A stretch of DNA of 64,000 bases from Tigriopus japonicus (Eukaryota; Arthropoda; Copepoda; Harpacticoida; Harpacticidae): the NCBI GenBank assembly GCA_010645155.1, contig JAAGOF010000046.1, positions 561,376 to 625,375 on the forward strand, given 5' to 3'. The position numbers were made by a program, and so were the translations under genes. The notes beneath the pieces were generated by a model that saw only the letters and a program-made list of their open reading frames with translations, did no database searches and had not been told where the DNA came from. Shown in pieces: positions 24,801 to 35,945 of this stretch. Within the stretch, counting starts at the first letter, position 1. The number at the start of each line of letters is the position of its first letter.

Positions 24801-26211
24801 TTTCTACTCCATCTCATTTGCTTCTTCTATGTGTTTCTTCTATGTTTCTAGATATGTTTCTACTATACTTCATAACTACCTCAACAACCGACCTACATTC
24901 AACATTCATCGAAAACCTAGAACATGTGCACTATTATTGTGTATTGATTACGATTAATATACGCCCGGGCCAGGTTTGACAAATGATAAAAGATGATTGT
25001 TTCCTGTGAATGCTTATATGCAGGCGATGTACTCTTGTTTTGGTAATTTTATAATCGTAAAAGTGTTTTTTGGTTTGGAGTAAACCCACCAATCTTGAAG
25101 TATGAGAACGTCAGAGAAAATGGAATCTGAGTCAGAAATATTTTCCTTTTAAGAGAACTTAATAAAATACCTTACCTTTAACTTGAGCGGCCGAAAAAAT
25201 TAATTTTGAAGGCCACATTAATGAAAAAAAAGTTCCAAGTGGTTGAAAAAATATTTAAATGACACTCAAATATTGAAAAATACTTGAATTTGAAAGTACC
25301 TCAGGACAAACAATTGGTGTTTTTTGAAAATTTTGATAAAAAAATTGGCAATTACGGAAATGCAGGTGAACAAATCTTCGGTGTTAAAAATGTATACCCA
25401 GTAATGAAAATTGGTTATTCTTGACAGTCTATATTTATAACCTACATTTGATTAATTTTTTAGTGCCCAAGATTTAATTGAATATTCAACCCCTTTGAAC
25501 TCTGACCTATGATATGGAGAAGGGTTTATTTTTTTTATTGGTTGCGGATTTGCTACTACCGCTACAAGGAATGCGATTCCCTGTAATCAGGGATTTCTCC
25601 CGACAGCTTCAATCCGATCCCCAACAGGATTCGAACCTACGCCGTCTGGTGAAGCACTTACACTCGGCTCTTACAAGAACGCATTAGTACGCGCGGCCAC
25701 TCTGGCTTCCTGAAGTTTTTGAATTTTTCAATTGCAGAAACTATTCTTGTTCAGAGGTTTTGAACACAACAGAACTTGTTCCAAGAGTCCAATTCTCACC
25801 TCTCATTTTGAAGATCTTTAGAAGGTCGTAATACTGTCCATGAATGTCACCACAAATGTTGATTTGTCCTTCAGCGGGAACTTTTATCTCATTGAGGATG
25901 GGCAGTTGACGGAATACGGAGTCGATTTGAACCAAGATTTGATAAACAAATTTCCGGGGAAGCCTTCCGTTTTGAGCAAAGAATAACTGGAGATCGGCCA
26001 AAGTGGCTTGATTGATGACTTGAAATGTTGGCCCGGTGTAGTTGTCTGGTACTTTGAGGTCATTTTCAAAGTCAATGCACTCGGAGAGAGGCGCACTTTT
26101 CTTCTTAATTATCCGTTTGAATCGAGTTTTCCCTTGAAAGGGGAAATCCGTCAGAGATTTTCTGTACGTGTTCAAGTGGAGATCCTTTGTCATGGAAGAG
26201 AGCAATTCCAT
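21817..26211 (-). CDS. PP5-like serine/threonine protein phosphatase, no TPR domain (373 aa, 5 exons)
   Basis: Minus-strand exons 26211-25800, 23790-23573, 23360-23245, 23148-23012 and 22055-21817 join in phase to 374 codons. All PPP catalytic boxes are present: GDIHGQ (121-126), FNGDIVDKG (148-156), RGNHE (181-185), VHGG (His233), DLLWSDP and VVRSH (His306). NFYIFNGD and EVKAKY point to the PP5 branch rather than PP1 or PP2A. The metal ligands are intact, but the usual Arg of VDRG, which contacts phosphate in PPP enzymes, is Lys155. A leader of about 85 residues has a basic RFKRIIKKK patch and replaces the TPR repeats of normal PP5. An unfound upstream exon could still supply them. The 2.0 kb first intron holds a foldback, a hAT-like fragment and a SINE; the last intron holds a reversed SINE-1. 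Confidence 0.9.
22575..22682 (-). repeat. tRNA-derived SINE-1, copy 3 (reversed)
   Basis: Reverse complement of the SINE-1 head: box A region GTCGTGGTTTAGTGCAATTC and box B CAGGTTCGATTC, then GACCTTTCTCAGGGAAAC as in the other copies. Truncated body. Located in the last intron of the PP5-like gene. Confidence 0.7.
24526..24894. repeat. Foldback element with AGGTCGGTTRTTGAGG ends
   Basis: Arms of about 110 bp (24526-24635 and 24776-24894) are imperfect inverted repeats. Both carry several TAGAAGCAT/TAGAAACAT subrepeats and an inner CATGCTCGATCAA. The spacer is AT-rich. It lies in the first intron of the PP5-like gene. Confidence 0.7.
25183..25445. repeat. Decayed copy of the GAGCGGCCGAAAA hAT-like MITE
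   Basis: Starts with TTGAGCGGCCGAAAAA and shares inner stretches (AAAATTGGCAAT, AAATTGGTTATTCTTGACAG) in reverse with the complete element at 39766-40492. The far end is not recognisable. Confidence 0.55.
25515..25722 (-). repeat. SINE-2 (tRNA head fused to LINE tail), internally deleted
   Basis: Read on the minus strand: GGAAGCCAGAGTGGCCG (box A-like), then GTAGGTTCGAATCCTG (box B), then a jump to the family 3' end with GGAATCGCATTCCTTGTAGC and GGTAGTAGCAAATCCG. The middle body found in the 42965-43345 copy is missing. Confidence 0.65.
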
Positions 26212-26858
26212 TTTTAGAGTAACACTTTACTTGCATTCATCAAAACAAATGTTATCATGGGCACCATAACAGTTTGATGCTGTTCCATTCATTCACGTGC
26301 TTTCCTGATTCTGGTGGTGGCTGTGCGCAAGCTTTTGGAACAGAAAATGGAACAAGAAGGCCGACCAAGATCGAAGGCCGTTAAGGCTGACATGACGCTA
26401 AAACAGTTTGATTCAATCGTTTAATTTTCATTTGAATGTAGGTCAAAAAGCTACCCATCCCAGACCAACCTATTAACTCTCAGGGTACGGTATCTATTAT
26501 TTCGAGAGAAAAGAAACAAAGAGCCCGAAGTACAAATCATACGGCAATTCAACCGAGAGGTTGAGTACCGTCGACTTTGGAATTGCGCAAGGTCGTTCGT
26601 TCTTTAGAATGTGAGCGTTTTAACTTCCAACCACCCAACTGGTTTGCTTTTCGCCGCTGTTACTAGGGGGCTCAGTTGTCTGCTTTTTTACGAAGCCAAG
26701 CCTTTTTCTGAAACTCGTCGTCTTGACCTCGTTTTGAACAGTACGATGAAAGTACGAGTGTTCGTGGATGGCGGTTTACCGGACTAAACTGGTAAGTTCG
26801 CATCTTGGAAGATCCTTTCCACCGTACCCTCTGGATATTTTTAGCTAGTACGTTCAAA
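26212..26858. other. Divergent intergenic region, PP5-like (-) and K1 (+)
   Basis: Start region of the phosphatase gene on one side and of the Kazal cluster on the other. No exon is seen. The K1-specific conserved promoter modules begin at 26859. Confidence 0.4.
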
Positions 26859-27284
26859 TCCAGTTTGATCTGGAGCTATGTATTCTACCAACCTATGTAC
26901 TAGCTCAGGTGAACACCCGCTTAACAGCTAAACACATGGATGAAACCATCCTCAACCTCCTGAACATACGTACGTACACATAGAGACAAAAAAAAGACAC
27001 TCACAGCGTTCCTTTGGGCCGGCTTGAGACTATTTGTAGGTTTTTGGTTGGTTTCTTCTCAAGGAATAGTTTTCATTTCTATTTTTATACCGTAATGCAT
27101 TTATTTCTATTTTCAAGTTAAAATTTATCCCATCAATTTGAACGAACATTATTAAGTGGCTTTGCCCGAAACGGGATTAGTCCCTGTTGAGTTATTAAAG
27201 GACATTTTCCACCTACTTTCTTCATTAAGAAGTCCATTTCGAACCGGCGAAGAAAGACTCGTAAAGAATGATCCCATAAAAAGG
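26859..27284 (+). promoter_or_regulatory. K1 promoter: palindrome, GGGCCGGCT, AAGAAGTCCA and TATA modules
   Basis: Four modules recur in the same order before all six plus-strand Kazal genes. Here: TCCAGTTTGATCTGGA at 26859-26874, GGGCCGGCT at 27016-27024 (followed by GAGACTATTT), ATTAAGAAGTCCA at 27224-27236 and CCCATAAAAAGG at 27273-27284. The TATA-like box is 111 bp before the ATG. Confidence 0.8.
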
Positions 27285-27385
27285 AACTCTGGTCCGCTTT
27301 CCAACACACATTTGCCTGAAAGATCCTCATAGGAACAACTCCTCCAATCGTCGGTTTACCCGTCAACCTCTGTCAAACGATAGAT

Positions 27386-28189
27386 ATGAAGAATTTCATT
27401 CTCTTTGCTTGTGTTTTGGGAGCTATTATTGTTGAGGGACAAGGCCAAGGCCATAACGAAGACGACGCTGATTATACCGATTCTTGCGCTTGCCAAGGGA
27501 TTGCTTATCAACCCGTGTGCGGTGTCGATGGTCAAACTTATTCCAACGCTTGTGAAGCTAAATGCGCCGAAAAGGTAAATTAGTGTGTTTTTTACATTAT
27601 TTGAACTGAAAATTGAAAATATTCATAAGCTTGGAGTGTTTGACGAAAACGACCATTCTCACATGACTGGTTGGAAACAGGGTCCATCTTGTTGAACCTG
27701 CTCATGAAATATGACCTATTCATCTACGTAAACAAAGGTCGTCTTTTTCGAGGGGTCGACATTGACTTATGGTTATGTGTTTTTTTTCTTTCCAGGAATT
27801 TCAATGTGAAGGAGAATGCCCTTGCTCCGGATCTCCATCCAATGTTCCCAGCCGTACCCAGAAAGTGTGCCCCTTTGTGATTCGAAAAGTCTGCGGCGAA
27901 AACGGCACCACCTTCGATAACGACTGTGAAGCTCAGAATAGCGGAGTGGTAAGGATTCGAACGAGCAAAAGATAACGGCTGAAAACTTGAAGCCTGTATG
28001 TATTAATGGTCTCTTGCCTGATGTTTCCAGAAAGTCCAGTGTCAAGGCGAGTGCCCTTGTAGTGAAAACCAAGAGGGAAACCAAGAGGGAAGCCAAGAAG
28101 ACGAGAGCTGCCCTTTCTGTTGCACCAGCAGCGCATCTCAGTGCCAAGGAAAGCGTTTCGATTGTTCTCGTTGCACCCGGAATAATTAA
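27386..28189 (+). CDS. Kazal-type secreted inhibitor K1 (166 aa, 3 exons)
   Basis: Exons 27386-27574, 27796-27948 and 28031-28189, all phase 0. A signal peptide (MKNFILFACVLGAIIVEGQ) precedes an acidic linker. Kazal 1 has Cys34, 36, 45, 56, 60 and, across the intron, 67, with YQPVCG and TYSNAC motifs. By the C2+2 rule its reactive P1 would be Gly38. The second unit has CPFVIRKVCG and NDCEAQ, but the fifth cysteine is replaced by Asn111 and P1 is Phe90. The third exon holds NQEG repeats and a Cys-rich tail CPFCC...DCSRC shared by the plus-strand genes. AATAAA lies at 28215-28220. Kazal proteins block serine proteases extracellularly; the target here is unknown. Confidence 0.93.
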
Positions 28190-28220
28190 TATATCTATAT
28201 AATCAAAAATGTTTAATAAA

Positions 28221-30385
28221 GAACTACCTTGTTCAAACAAACTTGGCGTCAAGGATTTTTTTTGTGAAATGATTGGCAACATTCTTTGTTATGGCTTTTG
28301 GGCGAAAATGTACGCCAAAAGGTTGGTTACCCAATTGGTTGAGAATACTTAGTGCGGGTTTTATACATCTGCTGCAAAGTGGACGTTATTACTTGTCTGA
28401 ATGACCTTAACAATTCCATGCTAATAATTCTTTAGAATTAGTTAAATTTGGCATAGATGAGGCCCTCAAAACAATCAGTAAAGAGTAGTGTGTATATGAT
28501 TCCACGAAAGTTGTCAGAGAGTCTTGAAATTGCTTTTCTCGAGTAAGGTTCACGAATGTGACATTGATCGCAATCAAATTGCGACATTAGACTTTCTCAA
28601 GTTAATCTATGTGTGACTATCGTTAACCATCATGTTGTTGGTAAAACCAAGCTATCGCACAGTTATCGACTTGAAATTAATGATTTATGGTGTTATCAAA
28701 ATTTATGATGAGCTTTATTTATGGATATATTTATATACGATACATCTTGTGTTACGATAATACAATGCAATTTGACGCACAATTAGCATATAGAGCAGGG
28801 GTCGGCAACCTGTGGGCCCAAAGGTGGTTTTGGGTGGGTCCAAGAGCTTATGGGGAAGTCCAAAATGGTGGGCCCGAGGGCCATTCGTAGTACATACTCG
28901 TGGGCCCAGAGCTCTTTGATCAATAAATTGCCGGCCCTTGAACCTTCCAGCATCTGTTTGGTGGGCCTTGACCCAAAAGAAGTTGCCGACCCCTGGTATA
29001 GAGGGTCCTTTTTTGTGTTTGATTGACGCCTTTCGAGGCGAGTATCCATATGGATTTTTTTCATGCCTAATCCTGAGTTTTTTTGCTATAAAAAATATAG
29101 TACAAGTGATTGCCACGGTTGTAACTAATACAACCATCTGGCAAGTATAGTAGATAAAGAATACCAGAACTGTCTTTGCGTCAAAAACAGTGACTTTTAT
29201 AAAACTGTCATGAAGGGAGGGTATTTTAAGCGAAGGTTTCGGCAAGAACCCTGTTTTAGGTTTGAGTTTTAAAAAACAACGCGTTAGGCATTTTTCATCC
29301 ATTTAAAAATCGATTCCATCACTGAAATCAATGAAATCACGATTTCATTTCTTTGAAATAATGATCCATTCCTCTCGTTTAAGCCAGCACATTCACTAAT
29401 ATCTGGCCCACTTTCCGTTCAAATCAAGAGCTCTTATGTCTACGTAAGAATGTTAGTAGGCCAATGGCCATTGAAGGCATGGTACATACGCTATGCACTT
29501 TATGTACTTCTTTCTGTAGAATGAGTCTTTGATGAACTCGGACAAAATGTACCTCATGAGTGATTGGAGTACATTCGAGTACATTTGAAAGATAAAGAGA
29601 GTAAAAAAGAGATATTACTTTAAAATGGGCTTAAAAACAGAGCATGAAGCATAATTTTGTCCGTTTACCTTTTTGGTATGGTCTTTGATCTATGGAATTT
29701 GTAACATTGACACACAAACTCTCGGGAAAGTCAAAAAGATTAGAATTTTGCTGACTTGCTGATATTACACTCTCAAAGGAGCAAGAACAAGCTTTACAAC
29801 GATATGAAATAAAAACATTCGTATTTGCCTAAATGAGTTAGAGTAGACTTGACTTCCTAATTGATATGGCAACAAAAAGGTGTGCGCAAAAAAATCAAGG
29901 TTGCAATCAAAATGCATGGATTTTATGCTTAGCTGATGTAATCGAAAGTCATTAGTAAGAAAATATTCCTCACAGGTTCAAAGTTCGAAATCCTGGATGG
30001 TTTTGACTGTATTGTTAGCTTTAATTAGTAATATTGGACAACATAAAAGTACCTTTATTTGGTGAATTGAAATATATTTTTTAAGTGATCATTTTCAATT
30101 TTATCAAGAGCAGTTGACACGAGTAGAAAAAAACGAAATTTTCGTTACAAACTTAAAATCGAATCGTTGTAAAGGTTGTTCACTTAATGATCAATTGAAC
30201 AGTTTTGAAGGATTTTCCCAAAACAGTGTTGCTAAAGAGAGGCCTTGTCCCTGTTTGCCATTGGATTATAACTTCTTTTGATTTTGTTATGTTGAAACCA
30301 ATTTGAAATCATTTTTGGCAAGACTGGTTTGAAAACCAGATTGCTAACTTGAGTGATAGTTTTACGGCCATGTGCGACATTCATT
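28221..30385. other. K1-K2 intergenic DNA
   Basis: Contains one clear hAT-type MITE (28796-28995) and otherwise AT-rich unique-looking sequence. Long frames on the minus strand at 28715-29302 run through the MITE and have no gene support. Confidence 0.45.
28796..28995. repeat. hAT-type MITE, CAGGGGTCGGCAAC ends, 8 bp target duplication
   Basis: 200 bp with inverted ends CAGGGGTCGGCAACC and GTTGCCGACCCCTG. The flanks are ATATAGAG (28788-28795) and GTATAGAG (28996-29003), an 8 bp duplication with one mismatch, typical of hAT insertions. The inside is GGGCC-rich and non-coding. Confidence 0.85.
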
Positions 30386-30752
30386 TCCAGTTTGATCTGG
30401 AGACATGTATCGTCGAGTACCAATCTATCAGGAGAGCCTCCCTCACCTTTGTGTGTTTTTTCGCAGCATGTACGCATTCACTGGCGCCTCTTTCTTTCAG
30501 CGTATGGACTACCAATGTTTCACGGGCCTGCATGGACTACTTAGGCCAATTTTCAAATTTTGGCCTTTATGCCATTTGAAGATTTGAAGTTAAAACCTAA
30601 GGCTTGTCATTTCACATCTGTAACTTGGCTGAAAGACTGGTTGATCTTTTATACAAAGCTAAACTTGACGAGTTAAGAAGTCCAAGAAGTCCAGATTGGT
30701 TAGGGAAGAAAAAAAACACAAAACATGTGGAATGAATCGTCCCATAAAAAGG
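30386..30752 (+). promoter_or_regulatory. K2 promoter modules
   Basis: TCCAGTTTGATCTGGA at 30386-30401, GGGCCTGCA (variant) at 30524-30532 preceded by CCAATGTTT, GTTAAGAAGTCCA at 30672-30684 with a second AGAAGTCCA directly after it, and CCCATAAAAAGG at 30741-30752, 115 bp before the ATG. Confidence 0.8.
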
Positions 30753-30855
30753 ACCTGTGATTGTTGTTTCGGCACACACAATTCTAAAGATCCTACGAAG
30801 GAACATCTCCTCTCAACTTCGGTTAACCCCGTCAACCCCCAAAAAACCAATAGAT

Positions 30856-31379
30856 ATGAAGTATCTGATCATCTTCGCCTGTGTTTTTGGAGCCATCTTC
30901 GTCGAGGGACAATTCAATGACGGACAAGACCAAAACCAAGAAGAAATAAGCGAATACACCGAAGGCAACGATTGCGAGTGCGGCGAACTCTATCAACCCG
31001 TCTGCGGTCAAAACGGCCAAACCTATCCCAACAGTTGTGAAGCTGAATGTAACAAAGCTGTAAGTAGTTCAAAATTTTATATATTTACCAGAGGTCCACG
31101 AAAAACTCGAGATACCCTTAAAGAGGTTTGTTCATGGATCGGTTATTAACACACTATGATATCTTGCAGAGCATCCAATGTGAAGGAGCTTGCCCTTGCC
31201 CAGGATCTCCAGCTGAAATCCCAGACTATCAAGACGAGAACCAAGACGAGAACCAAGACGAAAACCAAGAGGAGAACCAAGAAGAGAATCAAGAGGAAAA
31301 CTGCCCTGCTTGTTGCACTTCCCGATCTGCTGAATGCCAAAGACAACGCGTGGACTGCTCTCGTTGCAGCCGAAAATAG
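30856..31379 (+). CDS. Kazal-type secreted inhibitor K2, single-Kazal form (137 aa, 2 exons)
   Basis: Exons 30856-31059 and 31170-31379, phase 0. The signal peptide starts MKYLIIFACVFGA. One Kazal domain (CECGELYQPVCG...TYPNSCEAEC) is completed by the first Cys of exon 2; its predicted P1 is Glu. Exon 2 begins like the second exon of K1/K5 (QCEGACPCPGSPAEIP) but then runs into a DENQ/EENQ repeat and ends with the shared tail CPACC...DCSRC. It therefore lacks the second Kazal unit. The repeat is encoded by about six copies of a 12 bp unit around AACCAAGACGAG. AATAAA lies at 31409-31414. Neighbour K3 has the same form, consistent with tandem duplication. Confidence 0.93.
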
Positions 31380-31414
31380 ATAATTAATCTATTTATTTGA
31401 AAATGATAAATAAA

Positions 31415-34400
31415 ACGCTTATATTTCCAAACATATTCACTATTCCTCAAAGTACATCTGACTTCAATGGTAAAAAAAGATATAGGACACTACTTTAGCA
31501 CAATCTTATTAAAAAGAACCTCAAGAACCCCAGTGGTTTAGTCGCAAATTTAATTTGAAAAATATGAAGTGACAGCGAAAATCAAATAGACCGAGTTGTC
31601 GACCCCAAAGTTTTTAAAAAGCCACAAAACTGTCTTTTAGTGTAGTAAAATGCGAAAAGTAAAACACAAGAAATGTGGTCCAAGCTTCTTTTTGGTTCAA
31701 AACCAAACGTTTAAACATCCATGTCGAATTGAATGAATTAGCCGTTTTTTTATTGGCAAAGTTTTTTTTTATCTAGAAGGAACCAACACTTTGCGTTCAA
31801 AACATTCAAATGTGTTTTATCAATTTCCAGTAAGGAAAGAGGCTAAAAATCAGAAGATCTGATCATTTGGACAAAACCTGGAATAATGTTCTCGACGTAG
31901 CTAATTGACTATTCCTTATGTTATGTCCATTTTCATTATCATTGCCAATTCCACCGACATATCTATTGGCTGTTGTATCATCGGAACTTATCAGCTGATT
32001 TCTTGCTTCTAAATGTTTATTTGCGTGTACCATATGGATTTCGTGATCCAATCAGATCCTATTCCGCGATTTGAAAATAACAGAAGGGGATGGATGGCCG
32101 CCAGAAAATCCTTGAATTTGTTTTTTTTATTGATTGTGAACTCGGAACAAGACGTGGTTTAAGATTTTGAAAGCCCATGTGACTGAACAGTCAAGATATT
32201 CTCCGAAAAGTGTTAATTATTCTTGAAGGTCTTGAAAATGAAAAATGGAAGTCCTCGTAGTCGTGGATTGATATCTTCAGGCATTCTCAAAGAATTAACG
32301 AATGCTCGTTATATTATCATTATCGTATCGTGTTTTACGAACGTTTCAGTTCCAACATCTTTTGGTAAATATTGCATCCAAAAGTCCATGCTTTTGTAAT
32401 CTTCGTTGGTCACCAAATCCATTTGTTTCTTTTATTTTGGTCTCGACTGCTTTGCAGTTCAAACCTCTTCATCTCTTCCTCCCGTTCCTTTTCTCTCTCT
32501 TGCTTCCGATTTCATTGAAATCTTGTAAGGTTAGAAAAAATGGCAGAGAAATAGTATAATTTGATTGCATTAACAAATTATGAGGAGCAAAAAACGGACA
32601 CTCTTGTAGATATTTGTTCTTCCTTACTTTTAAAAAGAACTTGAGAGTATGCCTGAGGGTGGTAGGCACCTTTCCCGTCGATGTTTTCACGTCAGATTGC
32701 ACGTATTTCAGCGGGCAATGTTCTGGAAAGAAAAGAACTTATCCCAAGAATCTCACTCGATCTTCTGGTTTTTGTGGCATCCAACAACGCATAAGTAGGC
32801 TTGAATTGATTTCCTTACATACTTTGCTCCTCTTCCATGTTCATGAGGCCGTTCTTTATCCATGATAGAAGGAAAAAAAATTACAAAAAAGATTACAAAA
32901 AGAATACAAAATTAAAATTAATTACAAAATAAAAAAGATGAGTCAAAACCACAAGATACCTTGCTTGAGTTAAATGAATCTGATACATACAAACAAAGTT
33001 TTACTTGTCAATAGTTTAACAACTGACTTTTTTTAGTAGCTGACAAGAGAAGCAGCCAATAATGTAATGTAACTGTGTCATTTTAAAGGTGATGGGAATA
33101 AACCAAGAAAAATCATATTCCTTTATCCTGGCATGTGGCACAAATGAGATGAATCTTTTACATGGGATCCGTTTATAATCTCTTCATTTTTGGACTACCA
33201 TTAAGATCGACGAGTCATACAGTTAAGAATCCAAACCCAATGGTAACATCACCTCAGGTCTGAACTTTCAAAAACTAAAAATTGAAAGGAAATTTTGGGA
33301 GATACGTTGTGCCCAACGTATATAATATGTTTTTGTGAATTGGCAATTAAACAGAGGTAATGCGTCCAAAAAATGTTCACAGATGGTACCAAATCATGCC
33401 GAATACATTTATTGGGCTTAATTTTTTGTGAATTAAAAATTAATGAAAAAAGGACTCCTCACGTAACCCACCTAAGATTCCGCTGAAACAAAAATGGTGA
33501 TCAGAAGAAAAGGAAGTAGTTTTTTTTCTTTGGCTTTTCTCTGTGCACGAGCGAAAATTGTCGAAAATCATTCCTCTTTCGTGAACCCAAATATTTTTCA
33601 ATATGAGCCACAAGAAAAATGACAAGAATGTGAGATCTCATGTTTTGGAAAGACTTCCTTTAGCACCATTAAGACAGGGCAAGATTTTAAAAAGTTAAAA
33701 CGTCTCAAACATGACCCGAATTGTGCCGAACAAGCCTTCATTAAAGGTGTGTACTGGCCATTCCCCTAGGTAGAAGGAGGGAGGAGGATTTGTAATAATA
33801 AGTCATTGATGGACTTTTGAAACATGGGAACCAAATGTGAATGGGACAAAAACAAAAAGCCAATGCACAATTTTACGAGAACGTCATCTTGGAATCATGG
33901 AATCATCATGGAAAATGTTGTATGAATAATTTTGTCAATCCAATCGTTGACATTGCGTTCAAGAGTTCGCCATTCTCAAGTCCGTTGGTGTTGCGTTCCA
34001 AAGTTTGGTGCTCTAAGCCGAAAAAACATGAATGGGTAAGAAATCCGTTAGCCCTTTAGTCCTTTAAATGTTGATTGTTGTTACAAACTTTCTGTTCACA
34101 TGGGGGTATAAAAAGGAAAATTCAGCACACATAGTAAATAATAACTGGAATCCAATTTGCAATTACATGGCTAAAGTTTGGGTGGTCACATCGGTAGCGA
34201 CGATTAGTCCTTGAAAGTGCTTTTGAGGCACTCATTTAACAATGAACTTTAATTGTAGTAATCAAAGTAATCAAAATAGAGCGAGGCTTGTAAGAAGACA
34301 ACTGGAGCGAAGATGATTAACATAAACCATTGCTTGATTTTATAGAATAAACCGGACCAGCCCTACTTCCAGGGTTGTCCTAAGGGTGCAAACCAAACTC

Positions 34401-34975
34401 GTACGCACTTTACGATCACGATCAAATATTATACAGTGTATGATACTTTAACGCCAATAGTCATAAGGATTTTCATTCCCTAACATCATCGGTTACAAAA
34501 CCCGCAACCCGCTCTTCATGTCCTAAAAAAGATTCTTCCATTCCCTTATTGATTTGGCCACCCCTTAATAGTTCTAAATTTTAAAAATATCCCCCCATAC
34601 ATAACGTCAAAAAAATGGCTGGACCGATTTGTTATATCATGTGAGAAACACATTTGATAAAGAAGATTACTTGAAAATGTTAATTTCTTGCAAGACAACT
34701 TATTGCGTGTCGTGTAATAGCCTTAGATTAACCTTAATCTTTTCCTGCTTGCTGCTTGTAACATCTCCTATTTCCTTCAAAAAGCTTGATTTGAAGGTTG
34801 ACTAAAATTGAAATTGTTGAAAGAGATATAACCACATTTGACTTTTTGAGGTCACTTTTTACTTCCTTTTCCATGTCTGTTGGACTCAAAAAAGAAGGTA
34901 TGTCGACTGGTTTCGAGCTACTTTCAGACCCAAATTCATCACTTTAGCAGTATATTTGCCCGTGCTCTATTCGTA
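31415..34975. other. K2-K3 intergenic DNA
   Basis: About 3.5 kb of AT-rich sequence with no recognised exon or complete element. 32870-32940 is low-complexity (repeated ATTACAAAAAAG-like units). Small frames at 32302-32865 and 33841-34059 lack support. Confidence 0.4.
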
Positions 34976-35331
34976 TCCAGTTTGAACTGGAGTTATTTTT
35001 TGTACACGACACATCTATCCACCTTAGGAGAGCATCATAACCTGCATGCATTCGTTTGTAGGACGCAGGTAGACCCAACCAATGTTCATGGGCCGGCTTT
35101 GGACTTCTTATTTTCGTATTTCATTGTCTGTGCACTTTCCATCGCCAAAATAAATCATCATCGATAACAATAGCTGGTACGGTTAAGATATAAATAAACA
35201 ATCAACTGCATTGAAAGATCCAATTGCGCTTAACGCATATTTGGGTCAAACTTTCAGTTAAACTTTAGTTAAGAAGTCCAAATAAGCGGTGAAAGAAAGA
35301 CTCAGCCGGAAAGAATTGTCCCATAAAAAGG
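34976..35331 (+). promoter_or_regulatory. K3 promoter modules
   Basis: TCCAGTTTGAACTGGA at 34976-34991 (arms perfectly palindromic), GGGCCGGCT at 35090-35098 preceded by CCAATGTTCAT, GTTAAGAAGTCCA at 35268-35280, and CCCATAAAAAGG at 35320-35331, 115 bp before the ATG. Confidence 0.8.
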
Positions 35332-35434
35332 CCCTGTGACAGTTCTTTCGACACACACACTTCCAAAAGATCTTCGAAGGAACATCTCCTCTCAACTTCG
35401 GTTAACCCCGTCAAACCCCAACCAACCAATAGAT

Positions 35435-35945
35435 ATGAAGTATCTGGTTATCTTCGCTTTTGTTTTGGGAGCCATCGTGGTTGAGGCACAATTCGACGGA
35501 CAAGACTCATTCGGTCAAAACCAAGAAGAAATCAGCGAATACAGCGAAGGAAACGATTGTCAATGCAACTCCCCCTATCAACCCGTCTGCGGCATTAACG
35601 GTCAAACTTATTCCAACGCTTGTGAGGCTGAATGTAACAAGGCGGTAAGTTACAAAATAACTAGCGTATTCTAAGCACACACATGTCAAGTTTCTGAAGC
35701 CAGTCACTTTACACATTGCTTCAACCGGATCTTTACATTTCCAGAGCCTCCAATGTGAAGGAACTTGCCCTTGCCAAGGATCTCCCGCTGATTTCGCCCA
35801 ATACCAAGACGAGACCCAAGACGAATACCAAGACGAAAACCAAGAGGAGAACCAAGAGGAAAGTTGCCCATCTTGCTGCACTGTCGCCTCTCCCGAATGT
35901 CAAAGACAACGCGTGGATTGCTCTCGTTGCCAGAATCAATACTAG
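35435..35945 (+). CDS. Kazal-type secreted inhibitor K3, single-Kazal form (136 aa, 2 exons)
   Basis: Exons 35435-35644 and 35745-35945, phase 0. The signal peptide starts MKYLVIFAFVLGA. The Kazal domain is CQCNSPYQPVCG...TYSNACEAEC with predicted P1 Ser. Exon 2 starts QCEGTCPCQGSPADF, has a shorter DETQ/DEYQ/EENQ repeat than K2 and ends CPSCC...DCSRC. It is the closest relative of K2, with nearly the same 5' UTR and promoter. A weak polyadenylation signal (GATAAA) lies about 35 bp past the stop. Confidence 0.93.

Noticed and set aside
27773..28282. 169-codon frame antisense to K1
   Set aside because: Mirror of the K1 exons 2 and 3; it has no features of its own.
28715..29302. Open frame of 195 codons on the minus strand
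   Set aside because: It runs through the hAT-type MITE at 28796-28995 and its GGGCC-rich interior; no splice context, no start context and no recognisable protein features.
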